Source of the DNA: Nocardia flavorosea NBRC 108225
Lineage (GTDB): Bacteria; Actinomycetota; Actinomycetes; Mycobacteriales; Mycobacteriaceae
Length of the DNA stretch: 64,000 nucleotides
Direction: 5' to 3'
Assembly: GCF_001613385.1 (NCBI RefSeq)
Contig: NZ_BDCG01000002.1
Location: forward strand, 434,001-498,000
Shown: positions 63,606 to 64,000 of the stretch, piece after piece
How positions within the stretch are numbered: the first letter of the stretch is position 1
Layout: every line of letters starts with the position of its first letter
Translations under genes and position numbers: made by a program
The notes under the pieces: generated by a model
The model's input: the letters and a program-made list of their open reading frames with translations, nothing else
Database searches by the model: none
Told to the model about the DNA's origin: nothing

Positions 63606-64000
63606 GCACACGGACGCACGCCGATTCACTGAGGTGGGTCGAGCACGGAACGGCGCTGTTCACGACACACGTCGCGCGATCGAACGAACAGCAGATGTCG
63701 CAGCCGAGCATTTTGCCCGGCTGGACCCGGAAACATGTGGTGGCGCATGTGGCCGCCAACGCGGACGCACTCGGCAACCTCGTACGCTGGGCGCGGACCG
63801 GTGAGCGCACGCCCATGTACACCTCGCCCGAGCAGCGCAATGCCGATATCGAGGCCGGCGCGCAACGTCCCGTCACCGAACTCACGGAGTGGCTGAACGC
63901 GTCGGTACACGAACTGGGCGACGCCATGGCCGCCCTGACCGGCGAGCAGTGGCGCACCGAAGTCGTCACTGCCCAGGGCCGGACCGTCCCGGCCACGGAG
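63602..64000 (+). CDS. Mycothiol-dependent maleylpyruvate isomerase (3' end outside window)
   Basis: First 133 codons; the gene continues past the right edge. DinB/MDMPI fold start: RWVEHGTALFTTHVARSN, ILPGWTRKHVVAHVAANADALGNLVRWARTGERTPMY, where WTRKHVVAHVAANADAL carries the metal-binding His of the DinB-like helices. Converts maleylpyruvate to fumarylpyruvate using mycothiol as cofactor, as in Corynebacterium glutamicum. GTG start overlaps the hydrolase stop (GTGA). Completes the gentisate pathway order dioxygenase, hydrolase, isomerase. Confidence 0.9.
   Translation, partial: MSTRTHADSLRWVEHGTALFTTHVARSNEQQMSQPSILPGWTRKHVVAHVAANADALGNLVRWARTGERTPMYTSPEQRNADIEAGAQRPVTELTEWLNASVHELGDAMAALTGEQWRTEVVTAQGRTVPATE

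Overview
The window reads as chromosomal DNA of a high-GC mycolic-acid actinomycete, most likely Nocardia or a close relative such as Rhodococcus. The evidence is strong GC bias with GC-rich third codon positions, a leaderless furA-katG pair, a mycothiol-type gentisate pathway, SDRs of the mycofactocin-coupled kind, a CYP136-like P450, and many TetR, GntR, IclR and PucR regulators. No rRNA, tRNA or CRISPR was seen. The genus is inferred from gene content only.

Layout. 1-5.5 kb: two divergent catabolic operons (SDR, DUF6282 and a second SDR on the minus strand; FadR-type regulator, DUF35 and a thiolase-like protein on the plus strand) around a shattered flavin-oxidoreductase gene. 5.7-9.3 kb: an ABC exporter with a NarL/DesR-type two-component pair, four genes with overlapping stops and starts. 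9.7-19.1 kb: stress and lipid genes (universal stress protein, katG, furA, P450, TetR, NDH-2-like dehydrogenase, fatty-acid desaturase). 19.2-21.1 kb: a small lysis-like module (amidase plus membrane-anchored coiled-coil protein) beside an XRE regulator with a leaderless promoter. 21.8-28.8 kb: DUF2252, a frameshifted ECF42-type sigma gene with its YciI partner, an ABC-F ribosome-protection-type ATPase, and an NmrA/TetR divergent pair.

29.3-37.9 kb is a polyol (mannitol or sorbitol type) locus: broken xylB, a scrambled tnpB insertion remnant, mtlD, a SorC regulator and a complete SmoEFGK-like ABC importer closed by a strong terminator. 38-42 kb holds a TauD dioxygenase next to a peptide-type ABC operon collapsed into one 300-codon open frame, and the tail of a carboxyltransferase gene. 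42.2-50 kb is a TetR-controlled operon joining a branched-chain-type ABC importer (five genes) to an acyl-CoA ligase and an SDR, probably uptake and activation of an organic acid. 50-64 kb: alcohol dehydrogenase/TetR pair, PucR regulator, GreA-like protein with an unknown partner, a P450 with an unusual I-helix, epoxide hydrolase/CGNR pair, DUF89 phosphatase, and an IclR-controlled gentisate operon running off the right edge.

Two themes stand out. First, about ten genes are broken, by frameshifts (two at six-C tracts), truncation, fusion or inversion. Second, many divergent regulator/target pairs carry readable operators: paired inverted repeats at 28.1, 42.9 and 51.1 kb, direct repeats at 20.55 and 57.9 kb, and an ECF42-type promoter at 25.0 kb. 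No wholly new defence or biosynthetic system is evident. The most unusual structures are the internally inverted tnpB, the collapsed ABC operon, the GreA-like/unknown pair and the 21-bp-period repeat array.
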